From Dermatophilaceae bacterium Soc4.6 (GTDB lineage: Bacteria; Actinomycetota; Actinomycetes; Actinomycetales; Dermatophilaceae): a stretch of DNA of 64,000 bases. The DNA is taken from contig JAZGVH010000002.1 of NCBI GenBank assembly GCA_039889245.1, positions 744,001-808,000 on the forward strand, given 5' to 3'. Positions 37,964-51,115 of this stretch are shown here, piece by piece. Positions within the stretch are counted from its first letter, which is position 1, and each line of letters begins with the position of its first letter. Below the pieces are notes generated by a model. That model ran no database searches. It was not told the DNA's origin and worked only from the letters and a program-made list of their open reading frames with translations. Both the position numbers and the translations under genes were made by a program.

Positions 37964-39516
37964 TCAGCCCTGCCCGAGCTTCGACATTATCATCTCGCGG
38001 GCCTTCGCGGCGTCGGCCTGACCCTTCATCTGCTTCATGACCTGGCCGATGAGGGCGCCGGCGGCCGCCACCTTCCCTTCACGCACCTTGTCGGCGACGG
38101 CCGCGTTGGCCGCGATGACCACGTCGACGGCCGCCTCGAGCGCGCCGTCGTCCTGCACGAGCGCGAGACCGCGCGCGTCGGCCACCGTGGTGGGCGAGCC
38201 CTCGCCGTCGAGGACGCCGTCCATGACCTGGCGGGCCAGCTGGTCGTTGAGCCGCCCACCCGTGACGAGCGCCTCGAGCTCGGCGACGCGGGCCGGGGTC
38301 AGACCGACCTCCGCGGCATACGACACCACGTCCTGCGCCTGCGCGTTGGCGCGCCGCGACGGCTCGGCCATCCACCACTTGCGCGCGCCCGCTGGCGACC
38401 CCCCGGCCGCGATGGTCGCCTCGATGAGCTCGACCACGCCGGCGTTCTGCACGTCGCGCATCTCGAGGTCGGAGTAGCCCCAGTCCCCCTGCAGTCGCTT
38501 GCGGCGATCCGACGGCGGCTCGGGCAGGGTCGCCCGCAGGGCCTCGACCAGCTCGCGCGACGGTGCCACGGGGACGAGGTCGGGCTCGGGGAAGTAGCGG
38601 TAGTCCTCGGCGTCGGACTTCTCGCGGCCGCTGGTCGTCAGGCCGGTGTCCTCGTGCCAGTGGCGGGTCTCCTGCAGGATGGAGCCACCGCCGCTGAGGA
38701 TGGCGCCGTGGCGCATCATCTCGTGGCGCACCGCCCGCTCGACCGAGCGGAACGAGTTGACGTTCTTGGTCTCGGTGCGCGTGCCGAGCCGCACCTCGTC
38801 CTGGTCCTGACCCTCCGCGGCGAGCGGGCGCAGGGAGACGTTGACGTCGGCGCGCATCGAGCCCTGCTCCATCTTGACGTCGGAGACGTCGAGCGCCTTG
38901 AGCAGGTCACGCAGCGCCGTGACGTAGGCGCGGGCCACCTCGGGCGCCCGCTGCCCCGCCCCGGTGATGGGCTTCGTGACGATCTCGATGAGGGGGATGC
39001 CCGCGCGGTTGTAGTCGACGAGGGAGTGGTCGGCGCCCTGGATGCGCCCGGTCGCACCACCGACGTGCAGCGACTTGCCGGTGTCCTCCTCCATGTGGGC
39101 GCGCTCGATCAGCACCCGGAAGGTCGTGCCGTCGTCGAGGTCGACGTCGAGGTAGCCCTCGAAGGCGATCGGCTCGTCGTACTGCGACGTCTGGAAGTTC
39201 TTCGGCATGTCGGGGTAGAAGTAGTTCTTGCGGGCGAAGCGGCACCAGGTGGCGATCTCGCAGTTGAGCGCGAGCCCGATGCGAATGGCCGACTCGACGC
39301 CGATCTCGTTGACCACCGGCAGCGCGCCGGGCAGGCCGAGGCAGACGGGACACGTCTGGGTGTTGGGCTGACCACCGAAGGTGGTCGAGCACCCGCAGAA
39401 CATCTTGGTCGCGGTGCCGAGCTCGACGTGCACCTCGAGGCCCATCACGGGGTCGAAGACGGCCAGCACCTCGTCGTAGCCCATGAGGGTCTCGGGCTCA
39501 CGCGTCGCGTGGGTGG

Positions 39517-39520
<4 letters not shown>
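37964..39520 (-). CDS. gatB: Aspartyl/glutamyl-tRNA amidotransferase subunit B
   Basis: 518 aa. Recognises Glu-tRNA(Gln) and activates it with ATP. The catalytic domain has [19 protein letters not shown] and [16 protein letters not shown] (zinc Cys set) and [14 protein letters not shown]; the C-terminal YqeY-like tail ends [23 protein letters not shown] overlaps the gatA stop by 4 nt (ATGA). Together with GltX and tRNA-Gln in this window it should supply Gln-tRNA(Gln). Confidence 0.96.
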
Positions 39521-41037
<1,517 letters not shown>

Positions 41038-41091
41038 CAAGGAGCCTTCGTCTTGGCCTTCGTCGTGAACAGCGGGAGGAAGCTGAGGAGG

Positions 41092-41385
41092 TCAGTCCTC
41101 GTCGAGGATGCGCGGCACCGAGAAGCGCTGCTGCTCCTGGGCGGGGGCACCGGAGAGGGCCTGCGCCGACGTGAGGCTGGGGCGGCGCACGTCGGGGCGC
41201 GTCACGTTGGTCAGCGGCAGCGGGTGCGACATCGGCTCGACCCCCTGCGTGGGCGCCTGCTGCACCAGGGCCACGGAGTCGAGGATGACGCCGAGCTCGC
41301 CGAGCATCTTGTCCTGCTCGGCGTCGCTCAGGTCGATGCGGGCCAGGGACGCCAGGTGGGCCACGTCGTCACGGGTGAGTGCCAT
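41092..41385 (-). CDS. gatC: Glutamyl-tRNA(Gln) amidotransferase subunit C
   Basis: 97-aa small subunit that stabilises GatAB. Motif VAHLASLARIDLSDAEQDKM is at the N-terminus; GVEPMSHPLPLTNVTRPD is the conserved middle. First gene of gatCAB. TAGACT lies 7 nt before the ATG and there is no ribosome-binding site, so the operon mRNA is probably leaderless. Confidence 0.94.
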   Translation of the reverse strand: MALTRDDVAHLASLARIDLSDAEQDKMLGELGVILDSVALVQQAPTQGVEPMSHPLPLTNVTRPDVRRPSLTSAQALSGAPAQEQQRFSVPRILDED

Positions 41386-41446
41386 GAGGGGCAGTCTAGG
41401 AGGTCGGGGACCACCCCCTCCGCGCCCGCCCTGCGCGAGGCTGGGG

Positions 41447-42547
41447 CTACGGGCGAGGGAAGGCTGCCCGCTGCGTGGCGACGAAGGGTGAGATCTCGAC
41501 GACCTGTCCGGGGTCGTCGGCGCCGCCCTGGCAGTACGAGAGGGTAGCCCCCCCTTCAGCCCCTACCGCGCGATCGGTCAGCGGCTGACGCTGATCTGGC
41601 AGGCCGACACGGATGGTCGTCGTGTCGCTGAGGTGGCCGGTGTCGCAGCGGTACTTGGCGAGGAGGAAGTAGCCGATCCCACCCGGCTCGAGGATCACCG
41701 CCGCCGGGGGGTCGCTGCTGACGTACTGGGCGCCCGTGCTCGTGTTGTACCGGAGGGCCAAACGGTGTCCGGAGCCGTCGTAGAGGCCGAGCGATGGGTA
41801 GCCGAGCAGCAGGCAGGACGTCGGGCCGATGTTGGTGAGCGCATACATCAGGGGGTTCTCGCCGGTCTGGGCGGTCACGTCCTCGCCGTGGCCGAGCGAG
41901 AGGTCCGCTGTCGAGCAGCGGGGGGGCAGTGGCCCGCCCGAGCCCCCACCCGCCGGTGGGGTTGCGGTGGTGGGCGCATCGGCCGCGATCACCTGGAGGC
42001 GGCCGAGGCTGGCGCTCGGGCAGGGTGTCGCCCCCAAGCACGACCAGGAGACGGCGAGGAGGGTGCGAGCCCCCGGCTCGTTCGGGTTCCAGCTGGCGGT
42101 GACCCGCCTGCTCAGGAGGTCGGAGTAGAAGACGCCTCGCCCGGCGGCGTTGACCGCAAGGCGCCCTCCGGCGGCGCAGTCGCCCCGGAACACGATTGTG
42201 ACGGGATCACCCACCGGAGCCAAGACGGTCACGGTGGCCGCGAAGGGCAGCGACCGCGGGGCTGCTCCGCGAACCGTGTACTCGACAGTGGGCGGGGTCA
42301 CGCACGACACGGGGCTGGTGGTCCCCGCCACGCCGCGGCCCTGCTGCGGGTGGAACGAGCCGGTCGTCGTCACCACCACGGCGAGCACCAGGACCGCTGC
42401 GGCCGTGCTGCCGCTCGCGACCCAGCGCCGCACCGAGATCCGACGGCGTCCGGCGGCGCGGACGGTGGCCTCGTCGAGCGACATCGCGGGGACCGCCGTC
42501 GCCGCCCGTGCCCGCAGCTCGCGGATGAGGTCCTGGTCACTGGTCAT
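41447..42547 (-). CDS. DUF4232 membrane-anchored protein, partner of the broken ECF sigma gene
   Basis: 366 aa. A cytoplasmic N-terminus (~40 residues) leads to one transmembrane helix (~45-62, TAAAVLVLAVVVTT), then an extracytoplasmic part with a DUF4232 domain at the C-terminus (LGHGEDVTAQTGENPLMYALTNIG...LLLGYPSLGLYDG). The layout resembles an anti-sigma or sensor protein without a clear zinc anti-sigma motif. Its ATG overlaps the last 11 nt of the sigma-gene remnant, so it was the second gene of a sigma operon. An IS element now separates it from that promoter. Confidence 0.75.
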   Translation of the reverse strand: MTSDQDLIRELRARAATAVPAMSLDEATVRAAGRRRISVRRWVASGSTAAAVLVLAVVVTTTGSFHPQQGRGVAGTTSPVSCVTPPTVEYTVRGAAPRSLPFAATVTVLAPVGDPVTIVFRGDCAAGGRLAVNAAGRGVFYSDLLSRRVTASWNPNEPGARTLLAVSWSCLGATPCPSASLGRLQVIAADAPTTATPPAGGGSGGPLPPRCSTADLSLGHGEDVTAQTGENPLMYALTNIGPTSCLLLGYPSLGLYDGSGHRLALRYNTSTGAQYVSSDPPAAVILEPGGIGYFLLAKYRCDTGHLSDTTTIRVGLPDQRQPLTDRAVGAEGGATLSYCQGGADDPGQVVEISPFVATQRAAFPRP

Positions 42548-42610
42548 CGTCGCCTCCTGGATCTGTTCGGCCGGGCCGGGGCGCGTCGGGCAGCTCGGTG
42601 CGCAGCCGCG
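42537..42610 (-). pseudogene. 3' remnant of SigE-family ECF sigma gene
   Basis: Joined across one CTAG copy, the frame continues from the 5' portion as ALARLRTELPDAPRPGRTD and ends TGA inside the DUF4232 start. It encodes only the last ~23 residues of the sigma factor, cut off by the IS element. Confidence 0.8.
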
Positions 42611-42614
42611 CTAG
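42611..42614. repeat. Target-site duplication CTAG, left
   Basis: CTAG abuts the left inverted repeat of the IS element; an identical CTAG abuts the right one. Removing the element and one CTAG restores the sigma reading frame exactly. Confidence 0.85.
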
Positions 42615-44459
42615 GACCCTGCTGAACAAGGCTCGTTCGTGGGTCGCGGTCGTCATTCAGGGGACGGCAGGGTGCCGACTGGGGCGCTCAGGGCACCCCG
42701 GAGGGCTTGTTCCTCGCGAGACCAGAATGATGTTCCGGTTGGTGTGAGGGAGTGCGGGGCCTGTGTGGGGCCTGCAGGGGTGGTGGACGGGGGGTTCTGC
42801 CTCGTTCGTGGGCTCAGGCCAGGACCCAGGCTCCGTCGGTGCGGGTCAGGCCGAGGTTGAGCAGCCGGCGTAGGTTCAGGGCGGCGCTGCGGGTATGGAG
42901 CCAGGCGTTGTTCTTCCGCACGCCGCGGTAGCGGACCCGGCGGTTCCTCCCGGCCACGAGCCACGAGATCGAGCGTTCCACCATCGGTCGGTGCTGGCGG
43001 TAGTCCGCTTGCCAGGCCGGGTCCTTCGCGCGCTGACGATGCTCGCGCAGCAGCGTGTGATGCCGGTGCAGCTGCAGGATCCGGCCCCGCTTCGCGGTGG
43101 TGCACCGGGCCCGCAGCGGACAGCCGACGCACCCGATTCCGAAGGTGACGGTCCGGCTCTTGCTGATGGGGCGGGTCAGGCCGTTGGGGCAGGTCGCGGT
43201 GCCGGCCTGCTCGTCGACGGTGAAGTCGTCCTGGGTGAACCCGCCTTCGACGGCGGGCTTGAGGGGGCCGGGTTTGACCAGCGGACGCCGCCGCGCCGCG
43301 GTGATCTTCTCCAGCGCGTCACCGGTGGCGTAGGCGCTGTCCCCCAGGACGTCGACGACCTGCCCGTCGGGGAGATCGGCCGCCGCGGGCAGGGTGTCGT
43401 CCGCGTCCATCAGCCGCATCCCGGTCGCCCCGTCCGGCGCGAGCGGGCCCGCGCCCTTGGTCAGCTCGCACGCGGTCGTGATCCCGGTCTCGGGCTCGAC
43501 CGCGATGTGCGCCTTGAAGCCGTCCTGACGCCGGTGCACCGTCTTGTGGATGTGCCGGGCCTCGGGGTCGACGATGCTGATGACCCGATCGGGGGCGACC
43601 TTCCGCGCGATCCGCCACCGGCCGTCGGTCCCGTCCGACCCGGGCGCAGGTTCGACGTCCTGCCCCGCGATCAACGCCAGCAACGCGACCGCCTCCGCGC
43701 CGACCTCGTCGAGGTCCCACCCGGACACGACCTCCAGCAGCGCGAGGGCGTCACGCACCAACGCGTCGACCAGCACCGCCCGCGCCTCGCGGTCGTCCCA
43801 GGCGATCTGGGGCTTACCCGGGTCGTCGTAGTCATGCGCGCAGCACACCGTCGCGACGACCTCGCCCGCGCCGGGGACCTGCCGGACGACCTTACGGATC
43901 ACCGCGACCAGCTGCGTCACGGTGTCCTGCGTCGCGACCGCATCATCCAACGCGGTCGAGTCCAGGGCCCGCCGGTTCTTCCCCGTCAACACCCCCGTCT
44001 CGGCGACCACCACCTTGACCGCGTCGAAGATCCGATGCGGCGCCGCGCTCCCCGCCAACCGCTTCCGCCAGTACGTCAACGTCGACGGGTCGAACCCGCC
44101 ATGCCCGACCGGCAGGCCACACGCGACCTTCCACCGCAGATCCGTACGCAACGCCGCCATCGCCTCCCGGTCCGAGAGCCCATGCAACGACTGCAACACC
44201 ATCACCGACGCCGCGACATCCGCCGGCACCGACGGGCGACCCAACCGGGTCGGGAACAGATCAGCGAACATCACCTCCGGGAACAACACCCGCCGCTGCT
44301 GCGCCAACAACCCGAACACACTGCCCTTGTCGATCAGATGCCCCGCGACCGACTCAGCATCCAACAGCTCACGCGCATCCAGCGGACGACCCTGCATCCA
44401 CACATGATCCCAACCCCCGACCAGCGCGACCAGGACGACACGCCTTATTCAGCAGCGTC
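42615..44459 (-). mobile_element. IS1182-family insertion sequence, complete
   Basis: 1845-bp element bounded by inverted repeats GACCCTGCTGAACAAGGC (left) and GACGCTGCTGAATAAGGC (right, reverse-complemented), 16 of 18 identical, and flanked by CTAG duplications. It holds one transposase gene. About 200 nt between the left end and the transposase stop is non-coding and includes a repeated CTCGTTCGTGGG (42632 and 42801). The sharp ends and intact transposase suggest recent insertion. Confidence 0.92.
42814..44403 (-). CDS. IS1182-family transposase
   Basis: 529-aa DDE-type transposase. Landmarks are the N-terminal SVPADVAASVMVLQSLHGLSDRE, first Asp in RRALDSTALDDAVATQDT, second Asp in VVDVLGDSAYATGD, a Cys-rich CVGCPLRARC segment and the final HRPMVERSISWLVAGR with the catalytic Glu. 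The frame is uninterrupted, so the element may be active. ATG lies 57 nt inside the right end. Confidence 0.93.
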   Translation of the reverse strand: MWMQGRPLDARELLDAESVAGHLIDKGSVFGLLAQQRRVLFPEVMFADLFPTRLGRPSVPADVAASVMVLQSLHGLSDREAMAALRTDLRWKVACGLPVGHGGFDPSTLTYWRKRLAGSAAPHRIFDAVKVVVAETGVLTGKNRRALDSTALDDAVATQDTVTQLVAVIRKVVRQVPGAGEVVATVCCAHDYDDPGKPQIAWDDREARAVLVDALVRDALALLEVVSGWDLDEVGAEAVALLALIAGQDVEPAPGSDGTDGRWRIARKVAPDRVISIVDPEARHIHKTVHRRQDGFKAHIAVEPETGITTACELTKGAGPLAPDGATGMRLMDADDTLPAAADLPDGQVVDVLGDSAYATGDALEKITAARRRPLVKPGPLKPAVEGGFTQDDFTVDEQAGTATCPNGLTRPISKSRTVTFGIGCVGCPLRARCTTAKRGRILQLHRHHTLLREHRQRAKDPAWQADYRQHRPMVERSISWLVAGRNRRVRYRGVRKNNAWLHTRSAALNLRRLLNLGLTRTDGAWVLA

Positions 44460-44988
44460 CTAGAGCACGCGAGGCCGTGGACTTCACTGTCCCGACCGAG
44501 ATCCCGAGGTCGGCTGCGACCTGGGTCTCGGACAGGTCGAGCACGTAACGCAGCACCACTACCTTGCGCTGGCGGGCCGTCAGGAGGCTCAGTGCGCGGG
44601 AGAGCTGGTCGCGATGTTCCACACCGTCGTGAACCGCGCGCCCTCGCTCAGGCAGACGCTCGGGAGACATCAGGACCTCACGTCGGCGTCGTCGCCAGGT
44701 GTCGGTGCGCAGGTTGACCAGCACCCGGCGGGTGCAGGCGACCGGGTCGCGCTGGGCGCGGGGCCACGCGGCATAGGTGCGGACGAGCGCCTGCTGGGTC
44801 AGCTCTTCGGCCCGGTGCGCGTCACCCACCAGGAGCCACGCCGTGCGCAGGAGCTCGGCCTGGCTCCGGGCCATGAACTCCGCGAAGCCGTCGTCACGCA
44901 TGGCCCTCGAGGCAGCCGGGACGACGTCGCCCAGCTCTCCGGTGGATGCGCGGACCTCCGGCTCCCCCGTCACCGCACCCGCTCTCAT
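44449..44988 (-). pseudogene. SigE-family ECF sigma factor, truncated by IS insertion
   Basis: 179 aa as it now reads. Region 2 (FMARSQAELLRTAWLLVGDAHRAEELTQQALVRTY) and region 4 (LTARQRKVVVLRYVLDLSETQVAADLGISVGTVKSTASRAL) are complete. Native sequence ends at ...SRAL; the frame then reads GRC and stops at a TGA inside the IS end. Only ~23 C-terminal residues are lost, so the protein may still work. Start is uncertain: an ATG with GAGGG upstream is used, but an ATG 29 codons later (MRDDGFAEF) is the commoner family start. Loss of the DUF4232 partner's promoter may matter more than the truncation. Confidence 0.82.
44460..44463. repeat. Target-site duplication CTAG, right
   Basis: Second CTAG copy flanking the IS, within the codons for the sigma residues ...AL(A). 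Confidence 0.85.
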
Positions 44989-45067
44989 CACCCTCACACC
45001 CGCTAGAACGCAGCAGCCTGACCGGAGGTTGCCTCCGGCCTCCACCTCGCCGCACCCGGCGGCGAGG

Positions 45068-47271
<2,204 letters not shown>

Positions 47272-47392
47272 ACCCAAAACGGACACGCCGCGTCCTGTCA
47301 GATTTGGGAATCGTGCCGGGCGGGCACACACTGTTGGCATGGGTGCCCACTCGCCCACACCCCACACCAGGTCGCCTCGGGAGTCGCCCCAC

Positions 47393-48646
47393 ATGCCACC
47401 CACCGGTCTCCGTCGTCGGATCGCCGTCACCGGCATGTCGCTGGGCGTGGTCGCCTCACTGGCCGCCTGCTCGACCGTGTCGTCGTCCACCGCGGCCGGC
47501 GCACCCACCGGGACCGCCGGCGGCACGCCCACCAGCAGCGCGTCCCCGAGCACCACCGCGACGAAAGCGCTGAGCCCGGCGGTCGTGCTGACGCCCAGCG
47601 TCGGCTCGGGGGACACCGGTGTCGCGGTCGACACCGTCGTGAAGGTCGCCGCCTCGCAGGGCACGGTGGCCGACGTGAAGATGACCTACCAGGACACCAG
47701 GACCGGGGCGACGGTGCCGGTGCAGGGCACCCTCGACCCGGCCGGTGCGTCGTGGACCGCCGCCAGCCTGCTCGAGCCCGGCTCCACCTACGCGCTGGCG
47801 ATGACCGGCAAGAACGTCGACGGCGTCACCACCACGACGCAGTCCTCCTTCACCACGAAGAACCTGTCGCTCAAGGAGCAGATCTTCCCCACCATCGTCG
47901 GCGGCGGCACGGTGGGCATCGCGATGCCCGTCATCGTGCGCTTCGACGTGCCGGTCACCGACCGCGCCTCGATCGAGCGCCACCTCAAGGTCACGTCCTC
48001 GCCGAGCCAGCCCGGCACCTGGAGCTGGCTGTCCAACAACGAGGTCCACTACCGCCCGCCCGCCTACTGGAAGCCGGGCACGGAGGTCACGGTCGACGTC
48101 GACATCAACAGCGTGCCCGCCGGCAACGGCACCTACGGCCAGAAGTCGGTCTCGGGCGGATTCACCGTCGGTCGGTCCGTCGTCATGAAGGCCGACCTCG
48201 CCAGTGACCAGATGAGCGTCGCGATCGACGGCAAGGTCGCCCGCACCATCCCGGTCACTGGCGGCAAGGCGGGCTTCCTCTCACGCAGCGGCACCAAGGT
48301 CATCATGGAGAAGTTCTCCTCGCTGCACATGGACGCCAACACCGTCGGTATCGAGCCGGGCGACCCGAACTACTACGACATCCCCGAGGTGAGGTACGCG
48401 ATGCGCGAGACCAACTCGGGCGAGTTCCTCCACGCCGCACCCTGGTCGGTTGGCAGCCAGGGCACGGCCAACGTCAGCCACGGCTGCGTCGGCATGAGCA
48501 CGGACAACGCCGGCTGGCTCTTCGGCCAGGTCAAGGTCGGTGACCCGGTCGTCGTCAGCGGCACCACGCGCACCCTCGAGCCGGGCAACGGCTGGACCGA
48601 CTGGAACGTGTCCTACGCGCAGTACGAGAAGGGCTCCGCCCTCTGA
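47393..48646 (+). CDS. L,D-transpeptidase lipoprotein (YkuD) with Ig-like domains
   Basis: Cell-wall cross-linking enzyme making 3-3 peptidoglycan bonds, 417 aa. Lipoprotein signal LRRRIAVTGMSLGVVASLAAC has the lipobox LAAC; a Thr/Ser-rich linker, two Ig-like beta domains (~75-270) and the YkuD domain follow, with catalytic Cys in SHGCVGMS (~365). This is the mycobacterial LdtMt2-like architecture. I start at the second ATG, with CGGGAG 9 nt upstream; an ATG 18 codons earlier is in frame. Confidence 0.9.
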   Translation: MPPTGLRRRIAVTGMSLGVVASLAACSTVSSSTAAGAPTGTAGGTPTSSASPSTTATKALSPAVVLTPSVGSGDTGVAVDTVVKVAASQGTVADVKMTYQDTRTGATVPVQGTLDPAGASWTAASLLEPGSTYALAMTGKNVDGVTTTTQSSFTTKNLSLKEQIFPTIVGGGTVGIAMPVIVRFDVPVTDRASIERHLKVTSSPSQPGTWSWLSNNEVHYRPPAYWKPGTEVTVDVDINSVPAGNGTYGQKSVSGGFTVGRSVVMKADLASDQMSVAIDGKVARTIPVTGGKAGFLSRSGTKVIMEKFSSLHMDANTVGIEPGDPNYYDIPEVRYAMRETNSGEFLHAAPWSVGSQGTANVSHGCVGMSTDNAGWLFGQVKVGDPVVVSGTTRTLEPGNGWTDWNVSYAQYEKGSAL

Positions 48647-48692
48647 CCCGGCCGCCTCGCGTGGGCTGGGTGCGCTCAGTGGGCTGGGCAGG

Positions 48693-49748
48693 TCAGTCGA
48701 CGGCCCGCTCGGTGAGCTCGGTGGCCGTCTCGACGGTCAGACGGTGAGTCCGGCGAGCCGCCTCGGGGGTCAGGGTGCCCAACCCGCACGACGGGGTGAC
48801 CACAACCCAGCCCAGTGAGGCGAGCGGCAGGTCGAGGCGGTCCCACTGCGCCACCAACGTGTCGGCCACCTCACGCGGCGCGGTGCGTGCCGAGGTGGCG
48901 GGGTCGGTCGCGACGCACCCCGCATACAGCGGCAGGCCCTCGTCGACGGCGACGGCGACCCCCTCCCACCCCCGGGGGCCGAGCTGGGCGGTGTCGACGG
49001 CGAGACCGGCGCCGGTCTCGCGCAGGAGCGACAGGGGTGCGCCGGGTGCGCAGCAGTGCACGAGGCAGTCCCGCCCCCCTGCCGCCCCGAGCACCTCCCG
49101 CAGCGCTGTGAGGGCATCGGTCGGGTCGATGACCCGCACCCGGCCGTAGCCCGAGGCGGTCGGGAGCAGCCCCTCGAGCACGGCGGGCAGCGACGGCTCG
49201 TCGAGCTGCAGCACGAGCTGCGCCCCGGGCACCAGCCGCTGGACGGTGGCCAGGTGGGCCCGCACCCCCTCAGTGAGCGACTCGACCAGATAGCGCATCG
49301 CGCCCTCGTCGACCAGCACCCGCTCACCGCGCGGCAGCCAGATGCTGGCCGCGAGGCTCCACGGCCCCGCCATCTGCAGCTTCAGCCGTCCCGTCCACCC
49401 GTCGTAGGCCTCGGCGAGCTCGTCGAGGTCTTGCGACATCAGCGAGGTCGTGCGGCCCGCGTCGCGGCCCGGGTGGTCCACCAGGCGCCACCCTGAGGGC
49501 TGCAGGTCGACCGGCAGGTCGACGAGCAGGCCGGCCCCCCGGCCCACGAGGTCGGCCCCGGGCCCGCGCTGCGGCAGCTCCGGCAGGTAGGGCAGCCCGT
49601 GCACGTCGGGGGCAGGCCCGTCGTCGACGGCGAGCGCTCCGGCGGTCTCGCTGGCCGAGCCGAGTGATCCGAGGCTGTCCCTGACCAGCCGCAGGACCTC
49701 ACGGATGTCGGTGCCGGGCCAGGATCCGATACCACTCGCCGTCGTCAC
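48693..49748 (-). CDS. MetE C-terminal-like (cobalamin-independent methionine synthase fold) protein
   Basis: 351-aa TIM-barrel protein of the short actinobacterial 'methionine synthase' type found near mnmA and ligA. Zinc-site features are the CLVHCCAPGAP segment and a late Cys in VVTPSCGLGTLTPEAA; VLQLDEPSLPAV is the metE-like active strand. It lacks the N-terminal half of full MetE, so true methionine synthesis is unproven. GTG start with TAGGGT 6 nt upstream (leaderless). Confidence 0.82.
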   Translation of the reverse strand: MTTASGIGSWPGTDIREVLRLVRDSLGSLGSASETAGALAVDDGPAPDVHGLPYLPELPQRGPGADLVGRGAGLLVDLPVDLQPSGWRLVDHPGRDAGRTTSLMSQDLDELAEAYDGWTGRLKLQMAGPWSLAASIWLPRGERVLVDEGAMRYLVESLTEGVRAHLATVQRLVPGAQLVLQLDEPSLPAVLEGLLPTASGYGRVRVIDPTDALTALREVLGAAGGRDCLVHCCAPGAPLSLLRETGAGLAVDTAQLGPRGWEGVAVAVDEGLPLYAGCVATDPATSARTAPREVADTLVAQWDRLDLPLASLGWVVVTPSCGLGTLTPEAARRTHRLTVETATELTERAVD

Positions 49749-49792
49749 CCCGCGACCCTACCCGGAGGGTCGGCCCGTAGTCAGACCAGCAG

Positions 49793-49999
49793 TCAGGCCC
49801 GCGTCAGGCTCGACTGCTTGTGGGCTGCGCGCGACCCACTCGTGCTCGACTCGACGATCCAGTAGGGGTCGTCGTCGGTCGGCCGGAAGTGCTGGCCGTC
49901 GAAGGTGAAGTCGCTCGTACGCCTCTCCACCGTCTTGCCGTGGGTGGTGCCCTGAGGTGTGTTCCAGGACACCGACGTGCCCTTGCGGATCGCGGTCAT
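49793..49999 (-). CDS. DUF2945 / hypervirulence-associated TUDOR-like small protein
   Basis: 68 aa. IRKGTSVSWNTPQGTTHGKTVE is the DUF2945 start, followed by DPYWIVESSTSGSRAAHKQSSL. A compact SH3/Tudor-like fold of unknown function, common in actinobacteria. No ribosome-binding site is visible. Lies between the metE-like and YjbR genes. Confidence 0.78.
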   Translation of the reverse strand: MTAIRKGTSVSWNTPQGTTHGKTVERRTSDFTFDGQHFRPTDDDPYWIVESSTSGSRAAHKQSSLTRA

Positions 50000-50065
50000 G
50001 GACGGGGGTGTACCCGCTGCGGCGACGCCCCAAAATCCCACGCCGCCGCACCGGGACAGCCCGGG

Positions 50066-50434
50066 TCAGCGCTGGCCGTCGTAGGCCCTGACCAGGCGAG
50101 GTCCGGCCACGGCGCGCCACGCCTCGTCGACGAGCTGCTCGACGCGGTCCCACTCGGGGTCGCGGTCGAGCCACATGCCGATCCACCCCCTGGCACCGAC
50201 GTAGGGAGGTCGGAAGAACAGGTGCGGGTCGTCCTCGAGCAGGTGACGCTGCACACCGTCCTGGGCGGCCACCCAGCAGGCGATGCGGTCGTCGTGGTGG
50301 TGGTGGGCCAAGGCGGCGAACATCCGCTTCTCACCCACGAACCACGAGGGGACCCCGTGGCTGGTGCGCTCGACGGTGCGGGGGAAGGCCAGGCACAGCT
50401 TGCGCATCGACCTCACCAGCTCGGGCTCGCGCAT
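50066..50434 (-). CDS. MmcQ/YjbR-family protein
   Basis: 122 aa. RTVERTSHGVPSWFVGEKRMFAAL and the end GWIGMWLDRDPEWDRVEQLVDEAWR are typical of the MmcQ/YjbR fold, a CyaY-like domain with suspected DNA-binding or regulatory roles. The start is taken at the ATG before REPELVRSMRKL; a GTG six codons earlier is possible. Confidence 0.82.
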   Translation of the reverse strand: MREPELVRSMRKLCLAFPRTVERTSHGVPSWFVGEKRMFAALAHHHHDDRIACWVAAQDGVQRHLLEDDPHLFFRPPYVGARGWIGMWLDRDPEWDRVEQLVDEAWRAVAGPRLVRAYDGQR

Positions 50435-50485
50435 GTCGGACCGATCGTCCACGTCCTCTACCCACCTGTCCGCGCCGACTCGCCC

Positions 50486-50517
50486 CGAGACCCCGAGACC
50501 CCAAGACCCCAAGACCC
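50486..50517. repeat. Tandem 8-bp repeat (GAGACCCC/AAGACCCC x4)
   Basis: Four consecutive near-identical octamers just upstream of the YjbR gene, in non-coding sequence. A slippage-prone minisatellite with no obvious function. Confidence 0.7.
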
Positions 50518-50576
50518 GATGAGGCACCCTACTCCCGCTCCCCCACCCTCAGAAGCACACGGACGGGCTGATCCCG

Positions 50577-51080
50577 TCAGTCGGGCCGGTGGCCCTCGGG
50601 GTCCCCGCTGCCCCCGGTGCTGCCGCCACGACTCGGCGGGAAACCCCCGGTGGCCACCGGACCCCACCGCTGCGGTGTGACGCGGATGAGGCACTTGCCC
50701 TGTCGGAGCATCGCCTGCCGGTAGTCGTCCCAGTCGGGGTGCTCGCCCGAGATGGCCCTGAAGTAGTCGACCAGGGGCTCCAGCGCGTCAGGCAGGTCGA
50801 TCACCTCGACCGCACCGTCGAGCTGCACCCACGCTCCGTCGAAGTCGTCGGACAGCACGAGCACGCTGGCCCGCGCATCACGCCTGGCGTTGCGCACCTT
50901 CGCCCGCTCGGGATAGCTCGAGACGACGATACGGCCCTGCTGGTCGACCCCGGCCGACACCGGTGAGCTCTGGGGCGAGCCGTCCCGGCGGAAGGTCGTG
51001 AGGATCACACGGTGACGAGGCCGCACGAAGGCGAGCAGCGCCTCGAGGTCGACGTCGGTGGTGCTGGCGGTCTGCGGCAT
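50577..51080 (-). CDS. PPOX-class F420-dependent oxidoreductase-like protein
   Basis: 167-aa split-barrel flavin/F420-binding protein. HRVILTTFRRDGSPQSSPVS and IVVSSYPERAKVRNARRDARASVLV are PPOX (Rv1155-like) signatures; the C-terminus CLIRVTPQRWGPVATGG is also typical. The cofactor is probably F420 in this phylum. TACCGT lies 6 nt before the ATG (leaderless). Located between mnmA and the YjbR gene. Confidence 0.88.
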   Translation of the reverse strand: MPQTASTTDVDLEALLAFVRPRHRVILTTFRRDGSPQSSPVSAGVDQQGRIVVSSYPERAKVRNARRDARASVLVLSDDFDGAWVQLDGAVEVIDLPDALEPLVDYFRAISGEHPDWDDYRQAMLRQGKCLIRVTPQRWGPVATGGFPPSRGGSTGGSGDPEGHRPD

Positions 51081-51115
51081 ACCAGCACGGTATGCGAGGC
51101 GCGCCGCAGGCGCGG

